Assembly (NCBI RefSeq): GCF_018119395.1
Contig: NZ_JAGPWD010000014.1
Coordinates: forward strand, 37,353 to 101,352
Source: Massilia sp. ZL223
GTDB taxonomy: Bacteria > Pseudomonadota > Gammaproteobacteria > Burkholderiales > Burkholderiaceae_D
Direction: 5' to 3'
Length of the DNA: 64,000 nucleotides
Notes under the pieces: generated by a model
Databases searched by the model: none
What the model saw: the letters and a program-made list of their open reading frames with translations, nothing else
Told to the model about the DNA's origin: nothing
Made by a program: the position numbers and the translations under genes
Part shown: in pieces, positions 16,855 through 26,466 of the stretch
How positions within the stretch are numbered: position 1 is the stretch's first letter
Layout: each line of letters begins with the position of its first letter

Positions 16855-18315
16855 TCAGGTCTGGCGGCTCTTGGCCATGGGTGGGTTGTCGGCGAAATAG
16901 CGGCGGATGCCCTTGGTGATGGCGTCGGCCAGCTTGTCCTGGTAACCGTCGTCGTTCAGCTTCGCTTCTTCTTCCGGGTTCGAGATGAAGGCCGTCTCGA
17001 CCAGGATCGACGGGATGTCCGGCGCCTTCAGCACCGCGAAGCCGGCCTGCTCGACGGCCGCCTTGTGCAGGCGGTTGATGCCGCCGATCTCGCCCAGCAC
17101 GGCCTTGCCGAGCTTGAGGCTGTCGTTGATCTGGGCCGTGGTCGAGAGGTCGAACAGCACGCTGGCCAGCTGCTTGTCGGCGGTGGCGTAGCTGGCGCCG
17201 CCGATCAGGTCGGCCTTGTTCTGGTCGTTCGCCAGCCAGCGCGCCGCGCTCGAGCTGGCGCCTTTTTCCGACAGCACGAACACCGAGGAGCCGCGTGCCG
17301 TCGGCGACACGAAGGCGTCCGCGTGGATCGAGACGAACAGGTCGGCGTCGACCTTGCGCGCCTTTTGCACGCGGGTGCCGAGCGGGACGAAATAATCGCC
17401 GTCGCGGGTCAGCATCACGCGCGTGTTGGGCAGCTGTTCCAGCCTGGCCTTGAGGCGCTTGGCCACCGCCAGCACGATGTCCTTCTCGCGGCTGCCGCGC
17501 GCGCCGATCGCGCCCGGGTCCTCGCCGCCGTGGCCCGGATCGAGCGCGATGGTGACCATGCGCGTGACCTTCTGGGCCGGGCCCTTGGGCACCGTTTTCG
17601 TGGGCGAGGGCGGCGGCTGCACCGGCTGGGCCGGCTGCGTGCCGTTCAGGCCCGACAGCTCGGCTTCCATGCGCGCGATCGCGTCCGGCACGGGATTCTG
17701 CTGGGCGGGCGGCGTCACCGGCGCCGGCGTCGGGATCTGCACGGGCGCCGTGCCGGCCACTGGTTCGCCCAGGGCCTGGTTGCCCGGCGTGCTCGGCGCA
17801 GGCACCGTGCTCCATTCGCCCTTTTCGATCATGGCGGCGATCGGGTCGACCGGCTTGAGCGGATACAGGTCGAAGATCAGGCGGTGCTGGTAGCCGGCCA
17901 CCGGGGCCAGGGTCAGCACTTCCGGCTTGACCTCTTCCTTCAGGTCGAACACCAGGCGCACCACGTTCGGACGATTCTGGCCGACGCGCACCTGCTTGAT
18001 GTAGGGATCGTTCGGCTCGATCTTGGCGACCAGGCTCTTGAGGGTGCTGTTCAGGCCCAGGCCCTCGATGTCGACCACCAGCCGCGGCGGATCGGGCACC
18101 ATGAAGTGTTCGGTCTTGAGATTGGTGTCGTTTTCCAGGGTCACCCGGGTGTATTCGGGCGCGGGCCAGACGCGCACCGCCAGGATCTGGGCGGCGCTGG
18201 CGGGCAGCGGAGAGATCACGGACAGCAGCAGCGTACCCCCGGCCTTGAGCAGGGTACGGCGGCGCGGCGATCCGGGAATCAAGGCGGGGGTACGAAGGCG
18301 AGACGGTCGAGGCAT
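16855..18315 (-). CDS. amiC: N-acetylmuramoyl-L-alanine amidase with AMIN domain, Tat-exported
   Basis: A 486-residue periplasmic amidase that cleaves the amide bond between MurNAc and the stem peptide to separate daughter cells. The N-terminus carries a twin-arginine signal (SPRRRTLLKAGG then a hydrophobic stretch ending ASA), matching the Tat export of E. coli AmiA/AmiC. An AMIN domain (about residues 45-150, septal targeting) is followed by a Pro-rich linker of about 90 residues and the Amidase_3 domain beginning VTIALDPGHGGEDPGAIG. Zinc ligands are the His in DPGHGG, a Glu further on and SIHADAF, with the catalytic Glu in PSILVETAFISNPEEE. The start overlaps the 3' end of tsaE by 37 bases. 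Confidence 0.95.
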   Translation of the reverse strand: MPRPSRLRTPALIPGSPRRRTLLKAGGTLLLSVISPLPASAAQILAVRVWPAPEYTRVTLENDTNLKTEHFMVPDPPRLVVDIEGLGLNSTLKSLVAKIEPNDPYIKQVRVGQNRPNVVRLVFDLKEEVKPEVLTLAPVAGYQHRLIFDLYPLKPVDPIAAMIEKGEWSTVPAPSTPGNQALGEPVAGTAPVQIPTPAPVTPPAQQNPVPDAIARMEAELSGLNGTQPAQPVQPPPSPTKTVPKGPAQKVTRMVTIALDPGHGGEDPGAIGARGSREKDIVLAVAKRLKARLEQLPNTRVMLTRDGDYFVPLGTRVQKARKVDADLFVSIHADAFVSPTARGSSVFVLSEKGASSSAARWLANDQNKADLIGGASYATADKQLASVLFDLSTTAQINDSLKLGKAVLGEIGGINRLHKAAVEQAGFAVLKAPDIPSILVETAFISNPEEEAKLNDDGYQDKLADAITKGIRRYFADNPPMAKSRQT

Positions 18316-18764
18316 AGCAGACCCAAGTCGGACAACGCCTGCAATTCTACCTCACGGCCGAGACCGCTGACGTTGAGCAATACCTTGACGTCGGGTGGCG
18401 GCAACACCGGCTCGCCTTTTTCCGGCCATTCGACGATGCAGATGTTGCGTCCGTCGAAGTCCTCGCGGAAGCCCGCGTCCAGGAATTCCTCGGGACTCGA
18501 CATGCGGTACAGGTCGTAGTGGATGATGTTGACAGGCTGGCCATCCAGGCTCACCCGGTAGGGTTCCGACAGCGTATAGGTCGGGCTCTTGACCGTGCCC
18601 TTGTGGCCGGCAGCCTGGATCAGGGCGCGGGTGAGGGCGGTCTTGCCGGCTCCCAGGTCGCCGTGCAGGTAGATCACCAGTCCGGGACGCAGCGCACGGG
18701 CCAGCGCCGCGCCCAGGGCGGCCGTTGCCGATTCGTCGGCCAGGTAAGCTTTGAAGGACTGCAT
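18279..18764 (-). CDS. tsaE: tRNA t6A37 threonylcarbamoyladenosine biosynthesis ATPase
   Basis: A 161-residue P-loop ATPase of the TsaBDE complex that makes the t6A37 modification in ANN-decoding tRNAs. Walker A is GDLGAGKT at residues 35-42, followed by KSPTYTLSEPY, the DLYRMSSPEEFLDAG motif and CIVEWPEKG, all standard for the family. The start at 18764 is the first Met of the conserved fold; the longer open frame upstream crosses the divergent queG gene and is not protein-like. Its stop lies inside amiC. The partner tsaD is at 30375-31415; tsaB is not in the window. Confidence 0.95.
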   Translation of the reverse strand: MQSFKAYLADESATAALGAALARALRPGLVIYLHGDLGAGKTALTRALIQAAGHKGTVKSPTYTLSEPYRVSLDGQPVNIIHYDLYRMSSPEEFLDAGFREDFDGRNICIVEWPEKGEPVLPPPDVKVLLNVSGLGREVELQALSDLGLLCLDRLAFVPPP

Positions 18765-18818
18765 CGAATAAAATAGCTTGTTTGTGCGGTGTTGAGCCGC
18801 GTTGTTGTCGATCCCGCC

Positions 18819-19907
18819 ATGCCGAATTCCACTCCCAACCTCGCCGACCTCGCGCGCACCATCAAGCAATGGGGCGCGGAGCTGGGCTTCGCCGACGTGC
18901 GCATCGCCGACGTCGACCTGGCGCACCTGGAAGCCGGCCTGCAGGCCTGGCTGGATGCGGGCTGCCATGGCGAGATGGATTATATGGCAAGCCATGGCAT
19001 GAAGCGTGCGCGTCCGGCCGAACTGGTGCCGGGCACGGTGCGCGCCATCGTCGCGCGCATGGATTATCTGCCGCAGCAGCGCGACGAAGACTGGCGCGCC
19101 CAGGAACGCCTGCGCCAGCAGGATCCGGATGCCGCCGTGGTCTCTGTATATGCACGCGGCCGCGACTACCACAAGGTGCTGCGCAACCGCCTGCAGCAGC
19201 TGGCCGAGATGGTGAAGGCGGCCGTGGGCGAGCTCGGCTACCGCGTGTTCACCGATTCCGCCCCGGTGATGGAATTGCCGCTGGCGGAAAAAGCCGGACT
19301 GGGCTGGCGCGGCAAGCACACCCTGCTGCTGTCGCGCGAGGCCGGCTCGACCTTCTTCATCGGCGAGATCCTGGTCGACCTGCCGCTGCCGGTCGACCCG
19401 CCCACCGGCGCCCATTGCGGCCAGTGCCAGGCCTGCATCGACGTGTGCCCGACCCAGGCCATCCTCGGCCCTGGCAAGCTGGATGCGCGGCGCTGCATTT
19501 CCTACCTGACCATCGAGCTCAAGGGCAGCATTCCCGAGGAGCTGCGCCCCCTGATCGGCAACCGCATCTACGGCTGCGACGATTGCCAGCTGGCCTGTCC
19601 GTGGAACAAGTTCGCCCAGCGCGCCCAACTGCCGGATTTCGACGAGCGCAATGGCCTCGGCGAATCAAGCATGGTGGAATTGTTCGCGTGGGAAGAAGAG
19701 GAATTCAACCGCCGCATGGAAGGCAGCCCGATCCGCCGGATCGGCCATGAGCGCTGGCTGCGCAACCTCGCGGTGGGGCTGGGCAATGCGGCCGGGCAGC
19801 GGCAGGGCGATCCTGCCATCGTGGCGGCCTTGGAGGCGCGCGCCGCACACCCGTCCGAACTGGTGCGCGAACACGTTACGTGGGCTCTGGCGCGCCACAC
19901 CTCCTGA
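18819..19907 (+). CDS. queG: Epoxyqueuosine reductase
   Basis: A 362-residue cobalamin- and iron-sulfur-dependent enzyme performing the last step of queuosine synthesis in tRNA (epoxyqueuosine to queuosine). Two 4Fe-4S clusters are indicated by CGQCQACIDVCPTQAI and CDDCQLACPWNKF. The conserved VFTDSAPVMELPLAEKAGLGWRGK segment forms the catalytic site with the general acid Asp. The C-terminal HEAT-like part is present. ATG at 18819 is preferred over 18789 because MPNSTPNLADLA fits the family start, but neither has a strong ribosome site. Divergent from tsaE with a gap of only 54 bases. Confidence 0.93.
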   Translation: MPNSTPNLADLARTIKQWGAELGFADVRIADVDLAHLEAGLQAWLDAGCHGEMDYMASHGMKRARPAELVPGTVRAIVARMDYLPQQRDEDWRAQERLRQQDPDAAVVSVYARGRDYHKVLRNRLQQLAEMVKAAVGELGYRVFTDSAPVMELPLAEKAGLGWRGKHTLLLSREAGSTFFIGEILVDLPLPVDPPTGAHCGQCQACIDVCPTQAILGPGKLDARRCISYLTIELKGSIPEELRPLIGNRIYGCDDCQLACPWNKFAQRAQLPDFDERNGLGESSMVELFAWEEEEFNRRMEGSPIRRIGHERWLRNLAVGLGNAAGQRQGDPAIVAALEARAAHPSELVREHVTWALARHTS

Positions 19908-19910
19908 ACA

Positions 19911-20291
19911 TCAGACCTCGATGCGCTTGGCGCGCAGCGCCGACCAGTCGCCGTCGATCGAGATCATCGCCACGCTCGTAATGCCGTTTTCCTTGGCATA
20001 GTCGTTGATCGAATCGCGGTTGATGTCGGTCGCCTTGGAGGCAGTCTGCTTGAGGTAGGCGATCCACAGCGAGCCCTTGTCGCCCAGCTTTTCTTTCGCC
20101 TGGGGCAGGAAGTGTTCGAGGTCCTTGCGGTTCATGCAGAACATCAGGATCACGTCGAAGGGGCCGTCGCCCTCCTTGACCAGCTCGGCAGGCATCTGCG
20201 ACACCACCCCTGGATTGACTTGGCCGTTGAGGATGAGCATCGATTTCGCCGTCCTCAGGAACATCTTGTCTGCCACTGTCTTTTCGTTCAT
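19911..20291 (-). CDS. DUF3052-like small protein
   Basis: A 126-residue cytoplasmic protein with the pattern AKSMLILNGQVNPGVVSQMP, FDVILMFCMNRKDLEHFLPQ and KGSLWIAYLKQTASKATDIN. This is the layout of DUF3052 proteins: a small Rossmann-like fold with a 'lonely strand-helix' repeat, function unknown. The ATG at 20291 starts the conserved part; the in-frame upstream ATG at 20339 adds residues not typical of the family. Its stop is three bases from the queG stop, so the two genes converge with no room for a terminator. Confidence 0.65.
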   Translation of the reverse strand: MNEKTVADKMFLRTAKSMLILNGQVNPGVVSQMPAELVKEGDGPFDVILMFCMNRKDLEHFLPQAKEKLGDKGSLWIAYLKQTASKATDINRDSINDYAKENGITSVAMISIDGDWSALRAKRIEV

Positions 20292-20407
20292 GGACTGTCC
20301 CCAAAAAAGAAGCGCAGCCCGGTCCAGCCCGCGCGCCACGTTCAGATTTATTTTACAAGGCTTCCCCGAAATTTAGAGACGCTTGTTGTGCGGGAAGAAT
20401 GCTTGGC

Positions 20408-20989
20408 TTATTTCAGCAAGCCGGCCAGCTCGACCGCGGTCTTGACCTGCATCTTGTCGAAGATGTGGGCGCGGTGCACCTCGACCGTGCGCATGCTGAT
20501 GCCGAGCTTGTCGGCGACCACCTTGTTCATCATGCCGGCCAGGATCAGGTCCAGCACTTCGCGCTCGCGCGCCGACAGGGTGGCCAGGCGCGCCTGCACC
20601 TGGGCCGAGGCGGCGGCCTTGCGCGAGGCCGCCATGGCTTCCTCGACGCGGTCCATCAGCATGTTGTCGTTGAAGGGTTTTTCGAAGAAATCGAAGGCGC
20701 CGCGCTTGAGCGAGTCGACCGCCATCGGCACGTCGCCGTGGCCGGTCAGGAAGATCACGGGCAGGCGCGGCAGCAGGCCGCGCTGGATCAGCTGGTCGAA
20801 CACGGCGATGCCGTTCATGTCCGGCATGCGCACGTCGAGCAGCACGCAGTCGCCTTCGTCGCCGGGCTGCTGCATCTGGTCGAGGAATTCATGGCCGCCC
20901 GCGTAGCCGCGCGCTTCCAGGCCGCGCGATTGCGCCAGCCAGGCGAGGGCGTCACGAATGACCTCTTCGTCATCGACGATGTGCAGCAT
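20408..20989 (-). CDS. FixJ/NarL-type response regulator, DctR-like
   Basis: A 193-residue response regulator. The receiver domain (1-115) has the acidic pair DDEE, the phosphoacceptor Asp in VLLDVRMPDMNG, the Thr in FLTGHGD and the Lys in FEKPFND. The LuxR-type helix-turn-helix is TLSAREREVLDLILAGMMNKVVADKLGISMRTVEVHR. It lies 34 bases after the kinase gene and is its evident partner. In Burkholderiales such FixJ-type pairs next to TRAP binding proteins are called DctS/DctR and respond to C4-dicarboxylates; ligand specificity here is inferred from context. Confidence 0.92.
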   Translation of the reverse strand: MLHIVDDEEVIRDALAWLAQSRGLEARGYAGGHEFLDQMQQPGDEGDCVLLDVRMPDMNGIAVFDQLIQRGLLPRLPVIFLTGHGDVPMAVDSLKRGAFDFFEKPFNDNMLMDRVEEAMAASRKAAASAQVQARLATLSAREREVLDLILAGMMNKVVADKLGISMRTVEVHRAHIFDKMQVKTAVELAGLLK

Positions 20990-21023
20990 GCTGTGCGTCT
21001 CCGTTTTGTTGTTGGTCGGGATT

Positions 21024-23012
21024 TTAGCCCAGCGCCGGGGCCGCCGCTTGCGCGGGCAGCGAGAACGTGAAAATCGTGCCGCCGGCCGGGTTCGGCGCAT
21101 GGGTCAAGGTGCCGCCGTGGAACTCGATCGCGGTGCGGCAGATCGACAAGCCCATGCCCATGCCTTCCGCCTTGGTCGAGTGGAAGGGCGAGAACAGGCG
21201 CTCGGCCACTTCGGGCGCGATGCCGTGGCCGCGGTCGATCACCGACACCGACACCTGGCCGCGCCCGTGGGCGCCCTGGATGCGCAGCACCCGGTCTTCG
21301 GGCGGCGTGTCCTGCATGGCTTCGATGGCGTTGCGGGTCAGGTTCAGCAGCACCTGTTCGAGCAGGATGCGGTCGGCCAGCACCGGCGGCAGGTCGGGCG
21401 GCAGCTCCACGCGCAGCACCACGGCCGCCTGGCGCGCCTGCAGGTCGATCAGGGCGCGCACGCCGTCGACCACGCTGCGGATGCTCACCGTCTCGCGCAG
21501 CGGCTCGCGCTTCTTCACGAATTCGTGCACGCTGCGGATGATCTGGCCGGCGCGCTGGGCCTGCTGGCGCGCCTGCTCCAGCGCGCGCTTCAGCAGGCCG
21601 GGCTGGACCTCGCCGCCGTCGGCGCGTTCCAGCATGTTGAGCGCGCCCGCCGTGTAGCTGGAGATCGCCGCCAGTGGCTGGTTCAGCTCGTGCGCCAGCA
21701 TCGACGAGATCTCGCCCATGGTCGCCAGGCGCGCGCTGGCCTGCAGCTTTTCCTCCTGCTGGCGGTTGAGTTCTTCGACGCGCTTGCGGTCGGTGATGTC
21801 GAGGACTGAGCTCATCCAGCCGGTCTGCTTGCCGTAGACGTCCACCAGCGGCGCCTCGAACACCAGTACCGGCACCCGCGCCCCGTCCGAGCGCTGGTAG
21901 ACGGTCTCGAACTGGGGCGTGATGGTCCCGGCCAGGACGCCGCGGAAGCGTTCCTCGTAGTCGCCCATGGCTTCCGGCGCCCAGTAGGGCATGGGCGGCT
22001 TCTTGCCCACCAGGGCTTCCTCGGGCAGGCCGACGATCTGGCAGAAGGCGCGGTTGACGTAGGTGACCCGCCCCTCCAGGTCGCGCGCGCGCAGGCCGGT
22101 GAGCAGGGAATTCTCCATCGCGGTGCGGAAGGCCATCTGCTGGCGCAGCGCGGCTTCGGCCGCCAGGGTGCGCGAGATGTGGCGCCACAGGGCGACCAGG
22201 CTCAGCACCAGGCCCAGGGCCAGCACGATCACCGAGCCCACCAGCAGGTTCGGCAGCAGCTTGGGCGCGCCCTTGACGCTGTCGGTCGACAGGGCCACCA
22301 GCGCGCCCGGCAGGTCGAGGTCGCGCCGGTGGGTGTAGACGCCGCGTCCCGGCCCGCCGGCGGCGCGCTGGGCCACCACATGGTCGTCGCGGTCGAGCAG
22401 GCTCAGGGCATTGTCCTGGGCGAACCACCAGGGCACGGTTTCGTTCAGCAGCACCTCCAGGCTGTAGGTGGCCACCAGGCTGCCCGAGTACTGGCCCTGG
22501 CGGTACAGCGGCAGGTAGAAGTCGATCAGGCCGTGCGTCGAAGGCGTGGCGCCATAGGGTTCGCTGTAGCGGCCGCGCCGGGTGGCGTGCGCCATCTCGG
22601 CGGCCTGCCGGGTCGCTTCCGGCAGGCCGGCCGCCGGCATGTCGGCGCCGTGGCTCGCCATCAGCTTGCCGGCCTCGTCCAGCCAGGCCACGCGCACCAG
22701 TTCGGGACCGTTCTTGAACATCTGCGCGAAACGCGCCCGCAGCACCGGCGTGGGAGGGGGCGCCACCACCAGGTCGGCGCCGAGGGCGGCCAGGGCTTCT
22801 TCGCTGCGCGCCAGCTCGAAGCGCAGGGTCTGCTCCACCCACAGGGTGTCGGCGATCAGCTGCTCCTGGCGCTCGTTGCTTTCCATCTGGCGCGCCTGCC
22901 AGGGCAGCCAGATCAGCACCGCGAGGAACAGCAGCACCAGCAGCACCGGCACCAGCCAGCGCAGCGGGCGCGAGCGCTGTTCCGGGGAGGGCTGCGCGAA
23001 CGGATTTTTCAT
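21024..23012 (-). CDS. DctS-like sensor histidine kinase with periplasmic sensor and PAS domain
   Basis: A 662-residue inner-membrane kinase. Transmembrane segments lie at about 18-37 and 255-275 and bracket a periplasmic sensor of the Cache type (VWVEQTLRFELARSEEALAAL ... STHGLIDFYLPLYRQGQYSGSLVATYSLE). A PAS domain occupies about 295-415 (RVTYVNRAFCQIVGLPEEALVGK). The HisKA region has the phospho-His in SMLAHELNQPLAAISSY, followed by HATPase boxes LLNLTRNAIEAM, DRGHGI and GMGMGLSIC. AAGGCAAGGC precedes the ATG. It is co-transcribed with the FixJ-type regulator and divergent from a TRAP substrate-binding protein, the classic arrangement for C4-dicarboxylate sensing. Confidence 0.92.
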   Translation of the reverse strand: MKNPFAQPSPEQRSRPLRWLVPVLLVLLFLAVLIWLPWQARQMESNERQEQLIADTLWVEQTLRFELARSEEALAALGADLVVAPPPTPVLRARFAQMFKNGPELVRVAWLDEAGKLMASHGADMPAAGLPEATRQAAEMAHATRRGRYSEPYGATPSTHGLIDFYLPLYRQGQYSGSLVATYSLEVLLNETVPWWFAQDNALSLLDRDDHVVAQRAAGGPGRGVYTHRRDLDLPGALVALSTDSVKGAPKLLPNLLVGSVIVLALGLVLSLVALWRHISRTLAAEAALRQQMAFRTAMENSLLTGLRARDLEGRVTYVNRAFCQIVGLPEEALVGKKPPMPYWAPEAMGDYEERFRGVLAGTITPQFETVYQRSDGARVPVLVFEAPLVDVYGKQTGWMSSVLDITDRKRVEELNRQQEEKLQASARLATMGEISSMLAHELNQPLAAISSYTAGALNMLERADGGEVQPGLLKRALEQARQQAQRAGQIIRSVHEFVKKREPLRETVSIRSVVDGVRALIDLQARQAAVVLRVELPPDLPPVLADRILLEQVLLNLTRNAIEAMQDTPPEDRVLRIQGAHGRGQVSVSVIDRGHGIAPEVAERLFSPFHSTKAEGMGMGLSICRTAIEFHGGTLTHAPNPAGGTIFTFSLPAQAAAPALG

Positions 23013-23020
23013 GCCTTGCC

Positions 23021-23060
23021 TTGTACTTGGTTACACTGTCGGGCTATTGTGGAAGTCCAC
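23021..23060 (+). promoter_or_regulatory. Promoter and palindrome upstream of the TRAP binding protein
   Basis: TTGTAC (23021-23026), an 18-base spacer and TATTGT (23045-23050). The perfect palindrome GTGGA-AG-TCCAC (23049-23060) overlaps the end of the -10 box and the likely start site. It is the only palindrome in the 125-base divergent gap and a candidate regulator site. Confidence 0.45.
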
Positions 23061-23137
23061 GATGGCGGGTCGGGGAGAACGGCTCCAGACTGGCCCACTC
23101 GTCATATTAACGTTTCACCAGGAAGAACCGAACCGCC

Positions 23138-24136
23138 ATGCAGATCAAAGCCCTGGTCGGGGCGCTTGCCGCAGCGATGAGCTTCATTGTCAGCTCCAGT
23201 GCATGTGCGCAGGGACCGATCGTCATCAAGTTCAGCCACGTGGTCGCGCCCGATACGCCCAAGGGGCAGGCGGCCGAGCGCTTCAAGCAGCTCGCCGAGC
23301 AGATGACCAAGGGCCGGGTGCGGGTCGAAGTCTACCCGAACAGCCAGCTCTATAAAGACCGCGAGGAGCTCGAAGCCCTGCAGCTGGGCGCGGTGCAGAT
23401 GCTGGCCCCCTCGCTGGCCAAGTTCTCGCCCCTGGGCATCAAGGAATTCGAAGCCTTCGACCTGCCTTACATCTTCCCCTCGAAGGCGGCACTGTACGCC
23501 GTGACCGAAGGACCGGTCGGCAAGGACTTGCTGCGCAAGCTGGAGCCCAAGGGCATCGTCGGCCTGGCCTACTGGGACAATGGCTTCAAGGTCATGTCGG
23601 CCAATAAGCCGCTGCTGGCGCCGGGCGACTTCCGCGGCCTGCGCATGCGCATCCAGGCCTCCAAGGTGCTGGACGCCCAGATGCGCGCGCTCGGGGCCCG
23701 GCCCCAGGTGCTGGCCTTCTCGGAAACCGCGCCCGCGCTGCGCGACGGGGTGGTGGAGGGCACCGAGAACACGCCCTCCAATATGTACACCCAGAAGATG
23801 CACGAGAGCCAGAAGCACCTGACCGTGTCCAACCACGGCTACCTGGGCTATGCGGTGATCGTCAACAAGAAGTTCTGGGACGGCCTGCCCTCGGACGTAC
23901 GCACCACCCTCGAGCGCGCCATGCGCGACGCCACCGCCTATGAAAAGACGATCGCCCAGCGCACCAACGACGCCGCGCTGGAATCGATCCGCCGCGCCGG
24001 CACCACCACCATCCACACGCTGAACGCCCAGCAGCAGATGGAATGGCGGCGCGCCATGATGCCGGTCTACAACCAGATGGAGACCCGGATCGGCAAGGAC
24101 ATCGTGCGCGCCATCGGCCGCGAAGTGAAGCGCTGA
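23138..24136 (+). CDS. dctP: TRAP transporter substrate-binding protein, DctP family
   Basis: A 332-residue periplasmic binding protein for carboxylates. The signal peptide is residues 1-24, ending SSSACA. The family signature region includes VIKFSHVVAPDTPKGQAAERF, VEVYPNSQLYKDREELEALQLG and MRIQASKVLDAQMRALGA; the Arg in the last of these normally makes the carboxylate salt bridge. NTPSNMYTQKMHESQKHLTVSNHGY is also conserved in DctP. No dctQ or dctM membrane genes follow; the next 395 bases hold a candidate RNA and then ogt. It either serves a transporter encoded elsewhere or works with the divergent DctS-like kinase as a co-sensor. Confidence 0.92.
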   Translation: MQIKALVGALAAAMSFIVSSSACAQGPIVIKFSHVVAPDTPKGQAAERFKQLAEQMTKGRVRVEVYPNSQLYKDREELEALQLGAVQMLAPSLAKFSPLGIKEFEAFDLPYIFPSKAALYAVTEGPVGKDLLRKLEPKGIVGLAYWDNGFKVMSANKPLLAPGDFRGLRMRIQASKVLDAQMRALGARPQVLAFSETAPALRDGVVEGTENTPSNMYTQKMHESQKHLTVSNHGYLGYAVIVNKKFWDGLPSDVRTTLERAMRDATAYEKTIAQRTNDAALESIRRAGTTTIHTLNAQQQMEWRRAMMPVYNQMETRIGKDIVRAIGREVKR

Positions 24137-24247
24137 AGGGGGTTTACCCGGGCGCGGGTTGTCTTATGCGAATTCTTTATAACTAAAATAAATTTTTTGA
24201 CAGTGTGGTCAAAAAGATACGCTTGAGGCAAACACTTGCGATATGAT

Positions 24248-24434
24248 GGGGACTTCTCGCACTGACATGGTGCGAATGCAGCACAGAACACACGAATTTG
24301 GGGAGCACATACAAAAGCACGGTAATTCATACCGGAGTAATTCGAGGAGACACCACGTTTGACAGAAGCTGTTAGCACCGCTAAACAGCCGGAACGTGAC
24401 CCGAATTGAACGCACCTGAGGGTGCGTTTTTTTT
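24248..24434 (+). ncRNA. Candidate small RNA or leader RNA with short TTG reading frame
   Basis: The 395-base gap between dctP and ogt is AT-richer than its neighbours and can form an ordered series of hairpins: TCGCAC/GTGCGA (24257-24275), CGGTA/TACCG (24320-24334), GCTGTTAGC/GCTAAACAGC (24368-24389) and the strong terminator at 24409. A TTGACA box lies at 24197 and TATGAT at 24242-24247, but their spacing is wrong for one promoter. A GAGGAGA site (24344-24350) precedes TTG at 24359, opening a 16-codon frame (TEAVSTAKQPERDPN after the start) that ends just before the terminator. It is therefore either a structured sRNA or a leader with a micro-peptide. It matches none of 6S, 4.5S, RNase P or tmRNA. 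Confidence 0.45.
24409..24434 (+). terminator. Intrinsic terminator of the candidate RNA upstream of ogt
   Basis: AACGCACC-TGAG-GGTGCGTT (perfect 8-bp stem) followed by eight T in total. One of the strongest terminators in the window, yet no annotated gene precedes it closely. Confidence 0.9.
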
Positions 24435-24531
24435 CGTCTGTCATACTGCCTGCATACCCTATCCATCATCCTTTCCACCAGTTAAGATTGCACTACGCGG
24501 TAGCCTTTTCCGCGCACCACACGAAGCAATC

Positions 24532-25028
24532 ATGAAGACAGAACAGGGAAGCGAATTGTTCCACGCCATCGTGGCCACGCCCTTTGGCGCGATGGGCATC
24601 CGCACGCAGGACGAGCGGGTGCGCGAGCTGGTCTACCTGCCGCCGCACTACGCCGAAAAAGACCCCGACAACGCCGTCGCCGGGCAGGCCGCGCAGCAGA
24701 TCGCGCGCTACCTGGCCGACCCCGACTTCCGTTTCGAGCTGCCGCTGTTCGAGGCCGGCACCGAGTTCCAGCGCAAGGTCTGGGAAGCGATCGGCGCCAT
24801 CCCGCGCGGCAGCGTGCGCACCTACGGCCAGCTGGCCAAGCTGATCGGCTCGGCGCCGCGCGCCGTGGGCCAGGCTTGCGGCGCCAACTGGTTCCCCCTG
24901 ATCATTCCCTGCCACCGCGTCACCGCGTCCGGCGGGCTGGGCGGCTTTTCCAACCAGGACGACGAAAACGGTTTCCACCTGTCCGTGAAGCGCTGGCTGC
25001 TGCGCCACGAAGGCGCCACCGCATCCCC

Positions 25029-25056
<28 letters not shown>
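24532..25056 (+). CDS. ogt: Methylated-DNA--protein-cysteine S-methyltransferase
   Basis: A 174-residue suicide repair protein that moves the methyl group from O6-methylguanine to its own cysteine. The active site is IIPCHRV (motif PCHRV). The helix-turn-helix and Arg finger region is RGSVRTYGQLAKLIGSAPRAVGQACGANW. The N-terminal domain is short, as in Ogt rather than Ada. ATG at 24532 opens the conserved part; an in-frame upstream ATG at 24406 would run through the terminator and is rejected. Its 3' end overlaps xerD by 28 bases, so the two are translationally linked. Confidence 0.92.
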
Positions 25057-25934
<878 letters not shown>

Positions 25935-26008
25935 TGCAAGCCGCGCCGGCGGGACTAGTCCATAATGGCCGGGCAGCACCCAATCTTCTTTGTACAGGCG
26001 AGGTGAAA

Positions 26009-26191
26009 ATGACTCGGAACAATTTCAGTTACGAAAAGCGTCAGCGGGAACTCGAAAAGAAGCGCAAGGCCGAGGAAAAGGCCAAGCGCAAGCTGGAGGC
26101 TAAAAACGCCCCTGCCGAGCCGGAAGGCGGCGCCACGGAGGCTTCGGAGCAGCCTGGGTTGGATACGGACGCGCCGCAAGAACTGTCCTGA
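26009..26191 (+). CDS. Small highly charged conserved protein
   Basis: A 60-residue protein starting MTRNNFSYEKRQRELEKKRK, continuing as an unbroken Lys/Glu/Arg-rich helix for about 35 residues and ending with an acidic, Pro/Glu-rich tail. Similar proteins are common in betaproteobacteria and carry no functional name. GGCGAGGTGAAA precedes the ATG. The composition suggests a single long helix or coiled coil, possibly nucleic-acid associated. It is not homologous to anything else in the window. Confidence 0.7.
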   Translation: MTRNNFSYEKRQRELEKKRKAEEKAKRKLEAKNAPAEPEGGATEASEQPGLDTDAPQELS

Positions 26192-26212
26192 GCCATGCGG
26201 GAAAACCGCGTT

Positions 26213-26326
26213 GCGCCGGCTTGGCAAGCCGGCGCCTGTCGCGGATAAAGGGAGGCGGGCCGTCCGCAAGTGTTCCGGCCCGCGGTGTTCGGTGGCGCGT
26301 AGGCTCGATCCGCATCGGGATCGAGC
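26213..26326. other. Two intergenic hairpins after the small charged protein
   Basis: GCGCCGGCTT / AAGCCGGCGC (26213-26235, three-base loop) and GCTCGATCC / GGATCGAGC (26303-26326) in the 275-base gap before the convergent EEP gene. Neither has a T-run, so they are weak terminator candidates. The rest of the gap shows nothing recognisable. Confidence 0.4.
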
Positions 26327-26466
26327 TCAGTGCGCATGGTTGAACTATAAAGATTGCGGTTTGCGTCATCCAGCGGGATGCGACGAGCCGACGTCTGGGC
26401 GGCATGAAATGCGTTAGCCGGGGATGAAATGCGTGCCGCCTGCCTGGTTTGCGGGCACGCGAACCG

